Below are positions 32,401 through 44,349 of a stretch of DNA of 51,187 nt, in pieces. The stretch is from Lingula anatina (Eukaryota; Brachiopoda; Lingulata; Lingulida; Lingulidae), in assembly GCF_001039355.2 (NCBI RefSeq), contig NW_019775923.1:1-51187 (forward strand), written 5' to 3'. How positions within the stretch are numbered: the first letter of the stretch is position 1; every line of letters starts with the position of its first letter. A model generated the notes under the pieces. That model saw only the letters and a list, made by a program, of their open reading frames with translations, did no database searches and had not been told where the DNA came from. Made by a program: the position numbers and the translations under genes.

Positions 32401-33791
32401 TTGTATCTAATCTTCTTACGTTAGATGGAATAAATGCACACATACATAATCTTATGACTGTAAATCTTCATCACTCCTTGAAATGAGGTTACTATTTTCC
32501 TTGCTTGTATTTCCGATATACCGAATTTTGATGGGATTTAGACGGCTCTCCATTGTTTGTCCGCCACTACTATTCACAGGATAGGGATTAAAGCATTTCA
32601 AACGTTTTTAAAACGTTGTACAACGGAAACATAATTATTATTACTACTGTAAGAGAGTTAGGATAACAACGATCAATTTCCACAATTATTTCACTGATTT
32701 ACGAAATATCTATACATTACATTTATCTTACGCTACCCTCTTACTTCATTATATTCATCATGATGTTTTATTCATTTATTTTAATATTTTTTATTCAAGA
32801 TTTATTAAAATCAAAAAGCGTTTTACTTACTGGGGAAGGTAAATAATTGAAGTAGCAGATGCACCTGCTGGCCAACGCACCAATCCCACAGCACCCGGCA
32901 AGTTCAGGGCTGATATTATTACAATCGTAACTGCAGCCGCTTGAAGAGACCGGGCCTATAAGCGCCCCATCAAGGTACAACCATGAGCAATCTAGTAAGA
33001 AAAAAATTGAAAAAAAAAAACTTAATAAAATAGCATAATTTGTTTAGATACGAAAACGCTCAGCGCGAGATTCATTTTAAAAGAAACCATTTACTTATTA
33101 CAATTTTGGTGAATAATCATAAAAAAAATTGTTACTCAAAATACATTTTTTTTCGTGAAATGTCTCATTTTGTATTCCCTGCGTTCAGTTGGACGACTTA
33201 AACTGAATACACTTTCCATAAAATTTATTAGTAGAATAGTGCTTAGTATTGCCTTTGCTTTAAATACCTAAAAAAAATAATCAAAAATAAATATAAAATT
33301 CCTCTATTGTGAAATATATGGGATTTGCGGTGTTTTGATGTATATCTGATGTGGTAAGAGAGTAAAAAGTTGAGTTATTACCTGTCTGTCCTTGTACAGT
33401 GGTTGGTGGACCTGAAAGAAAGAGTGAATTATCATGAATATTCTATGGATGTTTCTCTACAGATTGGGTCATTAGATGTTTTACAATAAAGTGGTAAATA
33501 CAAGTATATCCGTGATCAAAATTGAATAAAAACATGTAGGCTGGAAAAGAACAGTTTAACTACTGTTTGTTTGATTATATTTAATCTCCCACACCATTTT
33601 TACACTTAGTGCAAAATTACATTTTACAACAAATCTTAAAAAAAAACACAAAAAATACATAGCTATCGTCAATTTGTTACTTCCCATTCCAAGCACTCAC
33701 CCAACGTTACAGAAATGTACAAAGTAAAGACAAGATGCACGAACACTTTCACTGACAAACACATCCTAAGTTGTTGTTCTGTTGCAGACAT
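29260..33791 (-). CDS. Secreted Cys-rich, mucin-like protein (at least five exons, modules duplicated)
   Basis: Read on -. Exon 1 (33791-33701): ATG and a hydrophobic signal peptide (MCLSVKVFVHLVFTLYISV, from an inner Met at codon 10), then a phase-1 donor GTGAGT. Exon 2 (33411-33382): 30 nt, PPTTVQGQT. Exon 3 (32991-32831): first Cys module with CxxxC (GCSYDC), AGCCG and CIC. Exon 4 (31479 or higher to 31317): Thr/Pro/Ser/Glu repeat of TTTEPTTTE type. Exon 5 (29462-29260): second Cys module, CTALC, GCCG and CYC. All junction phases agree. Both Cys exons are phase 1 in, phase 0 out, so one arose from the other by exon duplication. Seven Cys at C..CxxxC..CC..CxC resemble the CS-alpha/beta (defensin-like) layout, an inference only. 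Reading through the exon 5 donor gives a stop after 11 codons, so exon 5 could be terminal. Function unknown; probably a mucosal or extracellular protein. Confidence 0.75.
29795..30948 (-). mobile_element. Harbinger-type non-autonomous element, copy 2, in the intron between exons 4 and 5
   Basis: Inverted homologue of 18369-19279. The ends are TCTTGGTCACAACCGG and, inverted, AGCCTCGGTCAC, with TTA on both flanks (29792-29794 and 30949-30951). It keeps the TATA box (minus strand, 30326-30333) and a short frame MPSKGNRKKLT (30221 to stop at 30186). It is itself interrupted by a 238-bp element at 30418-30655. Confidence 0.85.
30418..30655. mobile_element. Second-level nested Harbinger-type MITE
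   Basis: Comparison with copy 1 supplies the empty site. Copy 1 (reversed) reads GTGCGCCTTACTCAACACGC, while copy 2 has GTGCGCCTTA, then 238 bp, then TTACTCAACACGC. This gives an exact TTA target duplication (30415-30417 and 30656-30658). Ends AACCTAGGTCTCAACC and inverted AGCCTTGGTCCCAACT are themselves similar to the host's ends, so host and guest belong to related families. Confidence 0.9.
31317..31479 (-). CDS. Exon 4: Thr-rich mucin-like repeat exon (5' end cut by an N)
   Basis: Translates to tandem TTTEPTTTE, TTTTDSTTT and EATTTAPTT units, a dense O-glycosylation substrate, with a donor ACAT|GTGAGTC. The repeat is also a DNA minisatellite (unit around GGTGGTAGGCTCAGT on +), prone to copy-number change. 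At 31480 a single N breaks it off; on the other side the sequence is not repeat-like, so the acceptor and an unknown number of repeats are missing from the assembly. Confidence 0.8.
32831..32991 (-). CDS. Exon 3: first Cys-rich module
   Basis: 161 nt between TTTCTTACTAG and GTAAGTAAAA. The frame starts DCSWLYLDGAL and has SGCSYDCNN, AGCCGIGALASRCICY and YLPSP. Seven cysteines, the same order and phase as exon 5. Confidence 0.8.
33382..33411 (-). CDS. Exon 2: 30-nt linker micro-exon
   Basis: Acceptor TTCTTTCAG and donor GTAATAAC enclose ten codons' worth (PPTTVQGQT with split glycines on both sides). Phase 1 on both sides, so it can be skipped or repeated without breaking the frame. Confidence 0.65.
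33701..33791 (-). CDS. Exon 1: signal peptide exon
   Basis: ATG at 33791 gives MSATEQQLRMCLSVKVFVHL, continuing VFTLYISVTLG. A second in-frame Met at codon 10 would start a more typical signal peptide. Ends at a GTGAGT donor in phase 1. Confidence 0.7.
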
Positions 33792-33834
33792 TACTAAATC
33801 TGTCCAGAATGAACATGTAGAAAACCCCCGGTCG

Positions 33835-33842
33835 TTTATATA
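33835..33842 (-). promoter_or_regulatory. TATA box of the mucin-like Cys-rich gene
   Basis: GCTATATAAACGACC on -, 44 bp upstream of the ATG. With a normal ~30-bp spacing transcription would start near 33808, leaving a 5'UTR of under 20 nt. A CCACGCCC box lies further upstream on + around 33874-33881. Confidence 0.65.
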
Positions 33843-34404
33843 GCCTGTCACCATACAGAATCTAATTTGCTGTCCACGCCCACTTTGTTGCTTACGAACG
33901 TAGCATGTGGTGTAACAAATTATACTATCTTCCCGTTACTTTTGTGATGTGAGCTGTCTGTCACTGATAACTGTATAATAAATACCCCAATGATAGCAGG
34001 CCTACCCAACTACCAGACTCGGCACCTAAGGATCCTGAATTAACCGGTATATCGGACCACACTACCCGTTTTCAAGGTGTGTGTCAGATCGCATTTCGGA
34101 GTATCAGTCAGAACACCGACAGGATGAGCCCTGGCTTGCTCGGCTGTCACCTTGATTGGATAGTAAACGATTGTCGTAAAATCGCTATATGATTTTAAAA
34201 CCGGGTGCATAAATTTGAAAGCCACTTAGATGAACCTTAGACTGCCACATTAATCTTATACAATGCAAAAAAGCCCTATCAAAAGTGGTTAAAACATTCA
34301 AACCGAATGTCGTAAAGTCCCCATATATCCCCATAGAGACAATAAAATAGAGTACTCTAAAGTAAGAGTACATTTTAAGGTTGTTCAGCCGAGCGTGGAT
34401 GAGC

Positions 34405-34893
34405 NNNNNNNNNNNNNNNNNNNNNNNNNNNNNNNNNNNNNNNNNNNNNNNNNNNNNNNNNNNNNNNNNNNNNNNNNNNNNNNNNNNNNNNNNNNNNNNN
34501 NNNNNNNNNNNNNNNNNNNNNNNNNNNNNNNNNNNNNNNNNNNNNNNNNNNNNNNNNNNNNNNNNNNNNNNNNNNNNNNNNNNNNNNNNNNNNNNNNNNN
34601 NNNNNNNNNNNNNNNNNNNNNNNNNNNNNNNNNNNNNNNNNNNNNNNNNNNNNNNNNNNNNNNNNNNNNNNNNNNNNNNNNNNNNNNNNNNNNNNNNNNN
34701 NNNNNNNNNNNNNNNNNNNNNNNNNNNNNNNNNNNNNNNNNNNNNNNNNNNNNNNNNNNNNNNNNNNNNNNNNNNNNNNNNNNNNNNNNNNNNNNNNNNN
34801 NNNNNNNNNNNNNNNNNNNNNNNNNNNNNNNNNNNNNNNNNNNNNNNNNNNNNNNNNNNNNNNNNNNNNNNNNNNNNNNNNNNNNNNNNNNNN
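34405..34893. other. Assembly gap (run of N)
   Basis: 489 consecutive Ns. Any frame called across it is meaningless. Confidence 1.
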
Positions 34894-35238
34894 GGAAACT
34901 GTAACTCATAAAAACACTGTTTTATCTACGTAAATATACTCCTGTATTTAAACAAGGTTTTTGATGATTATGAAATACCAGATGCTTAAAATAAGCAAAA
35001 ATGTGATAGGTAGTTAATCAGTTGTGCTAAGTACTGGAACAGTTTCAGCTGCTGTCGTGTGAACTTGAATTCGACTTATATGTTATAGACATTGAAAGAA
35101 TTTCAATTTCAAGAGCAGTTAGCTACCACTGGATGTTTAATTCACGTAACTGAAACGTTGGTTTTGGACACATATATAATTGTGTACATTATTTCGTTTG
35201 AATATTTAAAAACAATCACAATGAAGCCGTAAAAAGGT

Positions 35239-35252
<14 letters not shown>

Positions 35253-35329
<77 letters not shown>

Positions 35330-35345
35330 TATATATATATATATT
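35253..35345. repeat. (AT)n microsatellite
   Basis: About 40 AT units preceded by a short A-run and broken twice by TTGGT near the right end. Confidence 0.97.
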
Positions 35346-36765
35346 GGTACATTCACATCGACCTTCTATATTTTATTTATTACCGATCCTCTTTCCATTA
35401 GTATGTTGCATTACTTCATGGCTATTGACAGTATTTATACCGTGGCTGGGCAAAGTTTATCATAAAACGAATTTCTTTTCTTGCATCTGACTAAATATCT
35501 TTACAGCAACTTTTGCATTTTACAGCATCGATTACACGCGGAACAGAAATAAAATTAAAACTGAAAACTGCATCAATTTCCGTCATCTTTTCTCAATGTG
35601 AGATGAGTACGCTGTGCTTGCTTGTAGAACAGGAATACACAAATTTAGGTATGTGAAGACCTGTGATTAGATCACAATACCATGCTGCTAATTATTTATG
35701 TCACGTACTGCTCAAATTATATGTATATTGTCCTGTGCCAAAACCCAGAACTTGTAAAAACATATATCTTCTCAATTTGGCAAAAGAGACACGAGATGAT
35801 AAAGCATAGCAGACAAACCACTGATACTGGGCGTTTGAAATGAATTTTTACAAGTAATAATTTAGAGAATCAAGTTTTAAAGAAGTCTTTTATACACACC
35901 TAGATATATCATGTGGCTGGGCGATGTATGATTATTCTACAATAAATTATGCCCGACAGGGATATATGCCTCAGCTGCATATAAATACAACTGAGAACCA
36001 GGCACGGGTAGGGCAGCACACCCACTGGACCGATTTTTTTGCGGACATGTAATACATCGAACGGGCTTTACCACCTCCCCCCCCCCCAAATTATTAAAAT
36101 ATCAATTTTTCCATTAATGTTTTACTCTGCACATATTTTTCATCAAAAGATCAAGACATATCGTTTCTTGAGAAATAGGAAACTCTCCCCACCCGTTCCA
36201 CAATCATATTTACTTTTTAATTAACATATTACTGTGAACGAGTTGGGTTGGGTGGCGGCTAGTACCTGTGTTAAAATCTGAAATTTAACTGAAGAGAATT
36301 GTTAAATATTGTCTATGTTGGCACTGAAATGGTTGATAGGCTCCTAAAACGCAATTTTAACTTTGCACAGCTAACACAATTTCCCGCCATCGCTACCCAA
36401 TGAGGTATAGTATTGCATCTCAGCATTAGGGGATTCGCCAATGCAGGGATAATCTCATACTGCTCACCGGTCTTTAAATATGAATGCATAAAAAGACAAA
36501 AACTTGGGTACCAGAACTTCTATACTTTATTTGTTACTGGTACTTTCTTTCTAATGTTATTTTAGCTAGCATTTTACGTTATGGTGCATTTAAGGTAAGA
36601 TATTTAAATAGACACTATATGAAATGCATGGTGATCTAAGTTGTGGACCTGAACTGACAATTTTTACCACCAAGTTTGAGAAAATAATGCAGCCTCTCCT
36701 TTCCTCTCCCCTGAGTCTTTTATATTGCATGTCCCTATTGATACAGTAATACAGTAATGATAGCA

Positions 36766-38990
36766 ATTACCAATGTGCGAAAATTTCATAAAGCCGATCT
36801 GTACCAAAGGAATGCATCTTTTATATTATTATCAGAACAGAAACTATTTGTAATATGCGTCAGTCACTCACCGTTTTATGTTTGTTTTTTTCAAAGGAGA
36901 GATGAGCATGTCCTCGATGTCAGGAGAGCATAAACTTTCATACTCAACAATACGATTGCCTATCATCAGCTCACAATACTAAGTTATTATTATTATGTTT
37001 ATTCAAAGATTGAGGTGAAAAAACTGTTGCGTCGGTAATATCATTGTGAAAGTTTGTGCCAGGAACGTCCACCGCAGGTGTTACAGTTTATGTAATGTGC
37101 ATCTTATTGGCATCCTTTACCAACATTTATCTATTTTAAATCGCCTCACGTTGGTCTGTCACAAGAAGCTGTGTGTGAGAAATCACTCACACAGTATAGG
37201 AGCTTAAATAAAGCTATAACTTGATTATTATCATACATAAAAAATGACCAATATTACAGTTAACATAATGCAATTTTATTCATTTTTCTCAATTTTTAAA
37301 TCATACATCACAGATTTTCGGGTTTCAAAGCACAAAACTACTATTAAATGTACTAATTTAGAGAAATGTAGAAACGTGTTCGAAAGAAGACTGCCTCTTT
37401 AACATATCCTGCAATGTATTAGATCAAGTTAGAATCATTTTAAATGCTTGTACCTAATAACAGTTATTAAAGCAACTACCGACGTGCACAACGCCTAGTC
37501 GTACCAGAGGACTGCATCGTTTAGATTATTATCAGAACAGAAATGAAGTCTAATACCTGCCAGATACAGTAAATTACAGTTTTTAAATAGACCAACGATG
37601 TGTGGAGAGCATTTATAAACGTTCAGATCCTTTCACACCTTTCAGACAATACGGTAACCTATCATCAGCTCACATTATATTACGTACAATATTTTGAAAG
37701 TTTGCCTCTTAGAGGCATTTGTTAAATCCATTTTAGTACAGTTTTTTTGTTAAGTGTACCTAAGTGTCATTCTTTACCAATGTTTATCTATTTCTATTGC
37801 CTCAGGTGGACCTACCACACGGTGTGTGCGAGGAATCACATTCACTGAATGGGGGGTTAAAAAAAGACGCATTTAGCTAAAATACACAAATAAATGAGCT
37901 TTTAGATTAATAATTTTTCGGGTATATTTGTCATGAATAAGTTATATTAATTCAGCATCAGTGCATACGTAGATCTAGCCCAGACAGATACGGTTTAGGT
38001 TTCGAACCACATATAGAACTTGGTCAAAAATAATTTGTCGTTCTTAGTATATATGCACATTTTTTTCAGATTTTCGTTTAGACGATTATCAGAAATAAAC
38101 CACGCCCCTTTTTTTTGTAAACGACAAATTAAAAAAAGGACAGAATAAAATTTTATAGGAAATATACACTGAAGCAAATGCAATGTACACATGTAGAAAG
38201 AGAAACCCGCCTCCTTCCCAGTGTGAAGGGAACAGAGGTCAGGATTCTTTGTCCTTTGAATGCGTGTCCTACAGTAGGTCCCCTGTTCCTAGGAAAACAT
38301 GTCCTCGGAAACAAGTTCCTGGGACTAAAAGTCCTGCAGAAAGAGTTCGACGTCTTAGTTGGAGACATTTACCCAACTATTAATAGTTGTTTTGTAGAAG
38401 AAATACTTCTGGATTATTTTACGTGATTTAACGTGAGAAAGCGCTCTTTATAATTACTCTCATAGCCCAGTATTCACTTTATTCGGCTTAATTAAGATTT
38501 AAAAATAAACGAAAGAGAGCCTACAAATTTAAACTTTCATTGTATTTCAAATAACTATAGACAGCATACAGGTACATTCACCATTCACATTAAAATATCT
38601 CGACATAACAGACCAGAATTGATATGTAATATATGGCAGTCACAACACATTTTATTTTCAAAAAAGGAGATAAGCATGTCAGGAAAGATTACAGTGTCAG
38701 ACCTCATAATGACGTGTACGTATGATCAGCTCACAATACTTAGCCATTATTGTTGTGTAAATTTAAAGGTGTTAAACCTTTAGGCTAAGTATCCCCAAAA
38801 GTTTGAAAATTTGCCCCTGGAACGACTCCTGTTGAGTTAATTTAGTGCAGTTTTTTGTTAAGTGCATCTTAGTGTCATACTTTACCAACATTTATCATTT
38901 TCAGATTGCCTCAAGTGGGCCTGTCACAAGAAGATGTGTGCGACAAATCATATTCAGTGAATAGGAGCTTAAAAAGAAGACGCATTTAGC
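36766..38990. repeat. Three diverged copies of a ~400-bp non-coding unit
   Basis: Copies at about 36766-37215, 37470-37880 and 38590-38990 share ordered blocks: TTATTATCAGAACAGAAA (first two), CCTATCATCAGCTCACA or GTATGATCAGCTCACAATAC, AGTGTCATNCTTTACCAA-type sequence, CATTTATCTATTT, TGCCTCA...GGNCTGTCAC, TGTGTGNGA and GAATCACA. None has an open frame or conserved splice sites, so these are not exon repeats. The copies are far more diverged than the 40.2-kb pair. Confidence 0.75.
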
Positions 38991-40250
38991 CATAACAAAT
39001 GTACAAACATAGTTTAATCTGTAATGATATTTACCTTTTAATAGCTTAATATTGGTTTTAGGTTTATTCGTTATCAATTCTGCATCTATGCAAACGTACG
39101 TCTCCATTCTGGTCCTCATATCAAATTCTGTCCTTTAGCTCTAAATTGTTTCTGGGAGGCTCTGTTCTGGTCCTGCGCCTGTGAATGTCCATCATGCCGC
39201 GATGAAACGTGTTCCCAAAACGTGTCCTTGAATGGCTCTCTTTTGGCCCTGAAAATTTTCAGCTGTCTTTATTTGGAAACCTGCTAATGCGACGTCCAGG
39301 GGAAGGGGGTTACATGTAGGCTAGTTACGTGTAGTTTAGCAACCAAATTAACGGTCATTTGGTTGATCCGCAAGATCAACAGGCTAACTGGGTGATATTT
39401 TACAGCGTAAATTAAAAAAAAAGATAAATTGCAGAATAACCCTGTGCTCCAAGAACATCGCTTTTATTTATTTATTTCCTTTATTCGTCCACCCTACCGA
39501 GGTCCGAAAGATGAGGAGAGACCGCAGATTCACTTTTGGAAACATTGCAGGTCACAAAACTATAAATTTATAGGGTTTAGCTCAAGAAATACCCCTCTCC
39601 GAGAAAACTACAGATATACGTCCATCCTGTTTCCTTCGCGTCATTATAATCTTTGTCGTGTTCTCCGTGTTCCTTATTTCTGTAGCACGCTCATGCGTTC
39701 CAGGTAAAAATCTTAGTTTTAGTTCATTCAATAAGGGATGGTTTCCAACCTGCGCGGAGTTTTATCGACTGCATAAAACTAGAATGGTACTCTGTATATT
39801 TCACGAATATCACGGCCATACACGACGATCTTCTTTTAATTTAGCCCTAAAACATAAACCACTTCAGTTGGTTTGGAAAACTTACACGTAAGGAGATCTT
39901 TTATAACGATGAACTCATTCATTGTAGTTTTTACAGTTATGTTTATGCCCCTGTTGAGTATTGTTAAAATACAATAGAAAATATTTCTCCTTTCTCCAGT
40001 TATTACTTGCTTTTCACTACGATGAAAATAGTAAAAGAAAGCAGTAACCAGAAAATGGGCAACCAAGATGGCCAGTCAGTTTTCCAAAGTACTCAGTATA
40101 AGAATGATGGTTACACAGTCAGAAATAAAAATAAACACACACACACACATACACACACGGCCAACATACAATATCTTTGTAAAATTTTCAGATTCAATTT
40201 AAGAAACATCGCATCTGTAATTCCACGATACAGGTAACAACATGGCGCCG
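38991..40250. other. Non-coding stretch, nothing recognised
   Basis: Holds a (CA)n tract at 40134-40158. Short frames only. Confidence 0.5.
40134..40158. repeat. (CA)n microsatellite
   Basis: ACACACACAC interrupted once by AT. Confidence 0.9.
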
Positions 40251-40628
40251 ATCTTGTGAGCACGCTTACCGCTTAGAATATTATGCAAAGTATTTTACTA
40301 AACATTCCTAAATAGTGAAAAATGTTACATTAAACACATACAAAAATCATTAGGAAAAAGTACACTTAACTTCACAGAGTTGGGGAAGCACGCTGCATGC
40401 GATCCTGATCGGCGGTTAAACAGCAATGACATGAAATCGTCTCTTGTGTTCACGCTTTCCGCTTAGAAAATACATGTTATTTTACTTCATAGTCACAAAG
40501 TTTGGAAAATGACATTTTAAACACATACAAAAATTACCAGGGAAAAATACACGCGCAACTGTAACTTCACAGAGCTGGGAAAGCACGCTGCGGTCTTGAA
40601 TCACCCGTTAAACAGAACAGCTATGAAA
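40251..40628. repeat. ~190-bp direct tandem duplication
   Basis: Copy 1 (about 40251-40437) and copy 2 (about 40445-40628) both run CACGCTTNCCGCTTAGAA, TATTTTACT, AAACACATACAAAAAT, ACTTCACAGAGNTGGG, AAGCACGCTGC and GTTAAACAGNA. Diverged by several percent; non-coding. Confidence 0.85.
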
Positions 40629-40639
40629 TGAAAGCGTTT

Positions 40640-43450
40640 TTCACGCCAAAAAGTGGAGACCGGATATAACTTATTTAATAAGTCGTATTTAATATTTATG
40701 TGACCGGGTCATTACGTCATCAGTGGAAATTTCCACTATTTAGCAAACATTATTGAGAAAAGAAACTACACACTAGCTGTGGTTTCGCTGTCGTGCGAGT
40801 CTGAAGGAAATAAAACAGGATTGGGTCATAACATCTGTGATTACACCCTCAGATGACAGGATTTCCTTAAACATTGTTGTTTTATGAAAAGCAGAGTGTA
40901 TTTCAAGTATTTAAATCCCGAAATTGAACGATCTGTATAGTTCACGTGATTGGGAGATACTTTGTACACCTGAACTAAAGCTGAAAACGGAAACGATAGT
41001 AACGGACAACAACCCGTTTTCTTCACCCATCATAAGTTGCGACGAAGAGCAATTTTTGTTTATTTTTCTAGCGTGCGTGCCGTAAATGATCTCTGGGATT
41101 ACAAAAAACATGACAATACTTTTCTGACTTGTATGTCTGTGTCCCACATTTTGGCATTGTTTTAATGTCATTTTCGGCTAAGAATTAAAAAGTTTAAAAT
41201 ACACAGGAATGTTTTGAAACACAAAAATGTTTTCATAATAAGACAAATCCACCCCCTTTCACACGAAGCACCCCTACTGTAATCCAGCACATAGGAATAT
41301 TTAAAAATACTTTTAAGATGGTAACCCATTGTTGTTAGTGGTCCTGACATACCCCTGCACCTGACTCTGAAAATAGCCTCAACACCATTGCACCACTTGA
41401 GGATAAGCCACGTAACGTTACTTTCTGAAAAAATAAAATATAAAAACATAATCAATTTCATTGAGCTCATTTAAGTATTATATATATTCTATCGGAGGTG
41501 ACTTTATATTGCCGAGACACGGCGGGGAACAGTGCGGATCAATCTCATCAATCATCAGCTTATAGAAACACAACAGTGAGCTACAACCTGGGAAGACGGT
41601 CGACAGTCTGGCGATGGACAGTCAAAAGACACTTGCTCGAGAAAAGGGATGGCGCTTCCCCAACTTTGCATTTCTCTTCAATATAATCGGTATCTTCTAA
41701 AGATGTACATCTAAAGATGTACTCAAGGGATGATTATTTAGTTACCCAATATAATCTTTAATGGCTTTATTGTAATTAAAAGTACTATGTCGGCACTGGA
41801 GAATAATATTTAATCAAAACAATACATCATGAGTAGTCATGGTGGTGAACTGTGGTAGGTGTGACAAGAATTCAATTGTGCTTTGGGAGTGTAGCAACAA
41901 TAATCACAATGTTTAAATATTTTAGACAGTTGATATTTCTACACTATCCATTGATATTTTCAACCCATACTTTAATAAAAGAAATTCTCCCAGGAAATCG
42001 TCCTCTATATCACAAAATAAATGTATATCATATGCTATGGAGTATCAACCCACCATATTCCTTAAAAGTAATATATGAATCACATACCAGTTTGATTGTT
42101 TCAAGTTTGATAAAATGGACAGGGAAAAGCCCAGTATTCGAATAGCAGAATTCTTTATTTTCGACCTGTTTATGGAAATTATGGGTAAAGTAATATATTG
42201 AAGGGTAGAATAAAAATTGATAGGTAAAAATCACCCATATCGTATGTCTTAATTTGTAATAAGACCCCATTCCCAGAGATTAGATCGATCCAACTAGATC
42301 GACCTAACTCCCTGGGGTTTCACGCTAAATAGCTGTCAGCCGAGCGGGCACGAAAGTTAATTACCCCCTTACAGCTTGTAGTAGGCGGGACGGGCATTTA
42401 AGCCGGATTATCTGACAGAAATCTAGTGAGACTCCCCACGGGGATAAACCGATCTAAAATCTATGGGAATGCGCCCTAAGAGTGTTGCATGTATGATGTA
42501 AAATATCTGATAATAAAGCAAATCAATTGGACAGATACAACACTCTGACAATTAGGACAAAGTCAACTGCAGGATATGTTAAAGGTGCGGACAACGGTTG
42601 TATTTGTTGCTACAAGTGTAGATGTACATGTATATTGTTATAACGTGTCACTGTCACTGTACCATACACAGTTGTGAGTGGTTAAATATACATCACCTAT
42701 TGACAGTGTTATAAAGACTACATCGCAGTATTGTACACTAATTACAGGCTAATCTGTTCCTAAACTTGTTTGTTCCCGCTCTACAGACAACCACAGTATA
42801 CTTACCAGTATCTCTCATTGAAACAGGATGACATATATTGGGGCAACGTGCAACTGCACTTTACAACTTATTTCTGTTTTTATGACGAATCCATATAAAC
42901 GATATGTTTCTTTGTGACAGGCAGGTTTTCCTGAAAATTTTGCATTTTCTCAACGGCTGTCGATGTGTCTTTTCTCCTATGGAATGTTTCCATTTGCCCT
43001 CAGCTTGGATAATTGGCCTCAACCTTCGGCGTCAATCAATTATCCCAGTTTCGGGCTGAACATAAACTACAGACTTGACATTTAATATGGAATATTTTTT
43101 TCCAAGTCATTTTTCATCAGTTTTTTTTCCAATTTTGCTGACTGATAAATGAAAATAAGGATTAAAATCGTGTTTTAATAACTTTAAATTATCTCTTTGA
43201 TGTCATGGTGACATCAGCTCATTAGTTGAATTCGACATTGAATCAAACAGAAATGCATTGCCTATTCTATGTCATACGACATCCATTAAAAGAGATATTT
43301 TGGATATCCAAATTTTCAAAGTTATCGTCTGTAAATAAGTTATACGCTCCACAAAGGACCCTCATGTCAGTGTCTAGTCATAGTAACGGTCGCTGTTACG
43401 CCTGGCCTCTTCTGTCTGTTACCAGCGCTCTCAAGCGGCAAGGTATTCCT
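40640..43450. other. Non-coding stretch with one MITE
   Basis: Only the family B MITE at 42261-42480 is recognisable. The 97-100-codon frames near 41168-41470 and 41852-42145 have no motif that I know. Confidence 0.5.
42261..42480. mobile_element. MITE, family B copy 3
   Basis: ACCCCATTCCCAGAGATTAG and GATCGATCCAACTAGATCGA at the left; CTAGTGAGACTCCCCACGGG and CTATGGGAATGCGCCC at the right. AAG flanks both sides. Inverted relative to 21749-21973. Confidence 0.8.
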
Positions 43451-43459
43451 TGGGGTAGG

Positions 43460-43970
43460 TTTTTAGAGTTCAATATGGAATATTATTCCAGGCATAGGTC
43501 CAAAATTGTCCAATTTGGTCCAGTTTTGATGTAGGGCATGTAGGCAGTTTATTCGGCGAGTAATGGCTTACCCACATATTGCCTATGCGGTTCAAATGTG
43601 GCGATTTTGATTACCAGGGTAGCTGCTCATTCTCTTGGTTCTGTAAGTTACCTGCTATTAAAAGTGCTCTGTGTGAACCGGCAATCTCACCGTGTAACCT
43701 AAAATTGTTCCTAAGGTACCCCTATCAAATGATAATCAAGTGGTTCCCAGATTATTCCTTTATTTGATCTGGTTCAGGTTTTCGTCAATGACTACCATTG
43801 GTGTTTTGGCACCAATGTGGTATCCACTCCAAATACCGACGCTGTCAATGACCCGTGTCACTTTAGACGCGGCACATGCTTCGTTGTAGGCCTCTTCTGG
43901 ATATCTGTAAACTCTGTTTTGACTAGTTGGGCGGTACAGGTGAAATCGGACCTCAATAAAGAAAGCCACG
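43460..43970 (-). pseudogene. Tc1/mariner transposase fossil
   Basis: Read on - with frame breaks: RFHLYRPTSQNRVYRY, then SVGIWSGYHIGAKTPMVVID, SHRALLIAGNLQNQ, LPW, SPHLNRIGNMW and WNNIPY. These line up with the Tc1 blocks SRFHLY, VMVWGGIS...TPLVVIDG, SPDLNPIEHLW and WNNIP. The catalytic positions are ruined: the TDES block reads as IEV and the NPIE glutamate has become Gly. Several stops. Sequence up to about 44350 may belong to the same element, but I cannot find its inverted repeats. Confidence 0.85.
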
Positions 43971-44349
43971 TGGTTTCAGTGTTCTACCCAGAAACGGTCA
44001 TGACCCCCAATTCATTAGAGAAACAGACGACGATGTTTTGCTGTTTACAGTGGGTACCTCGGAGGTCGTCTGATATTCTAACCTGCTAAAATCAGTTTGG
44101 TGTTCGTTAAGGGCCCAGAAAAACGCATTTTTGTGGCAATTTACCTCTCGTTCTGAACGGACTGGGTGGCTTTTGTTTAGTTGCAGCAGCATATTCCGAA
44201 AGACAGTGCGTCCTGTACCCTGGAGGTAAGATTTCGATGCATTGGGTGTGACATCTGTGTAGGTACATCAGTCTGGGCATTACTCTATAAAACTGTGCGG
44301 ACCGTTCCGTTTGCCGCTATAATCTGTCTGGTAATGTCTATCTTTTTCG

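Larger units (their letters stand above)
33850..36765. other. Non-coding stretch with assembly gap
   Basis: Apart from the gap (34405-34893) and the AT microsatellite (35253-35345) I recognise nothing. Unidentified sequence inside the gap cannot be judged. Confidence 0.5.

Noticed and set aside
34381-34911. Long open frames of 169-176 codons on both strands
   Set aside because: They consist of the N run 34405-34893 and are artefacts.
36766-38990. Repeated exons of a tandem domain gene
   Set aside because: No shared open frame; the one acceptor-like TTTTCAG near 38902 is not conserved in the other copies.
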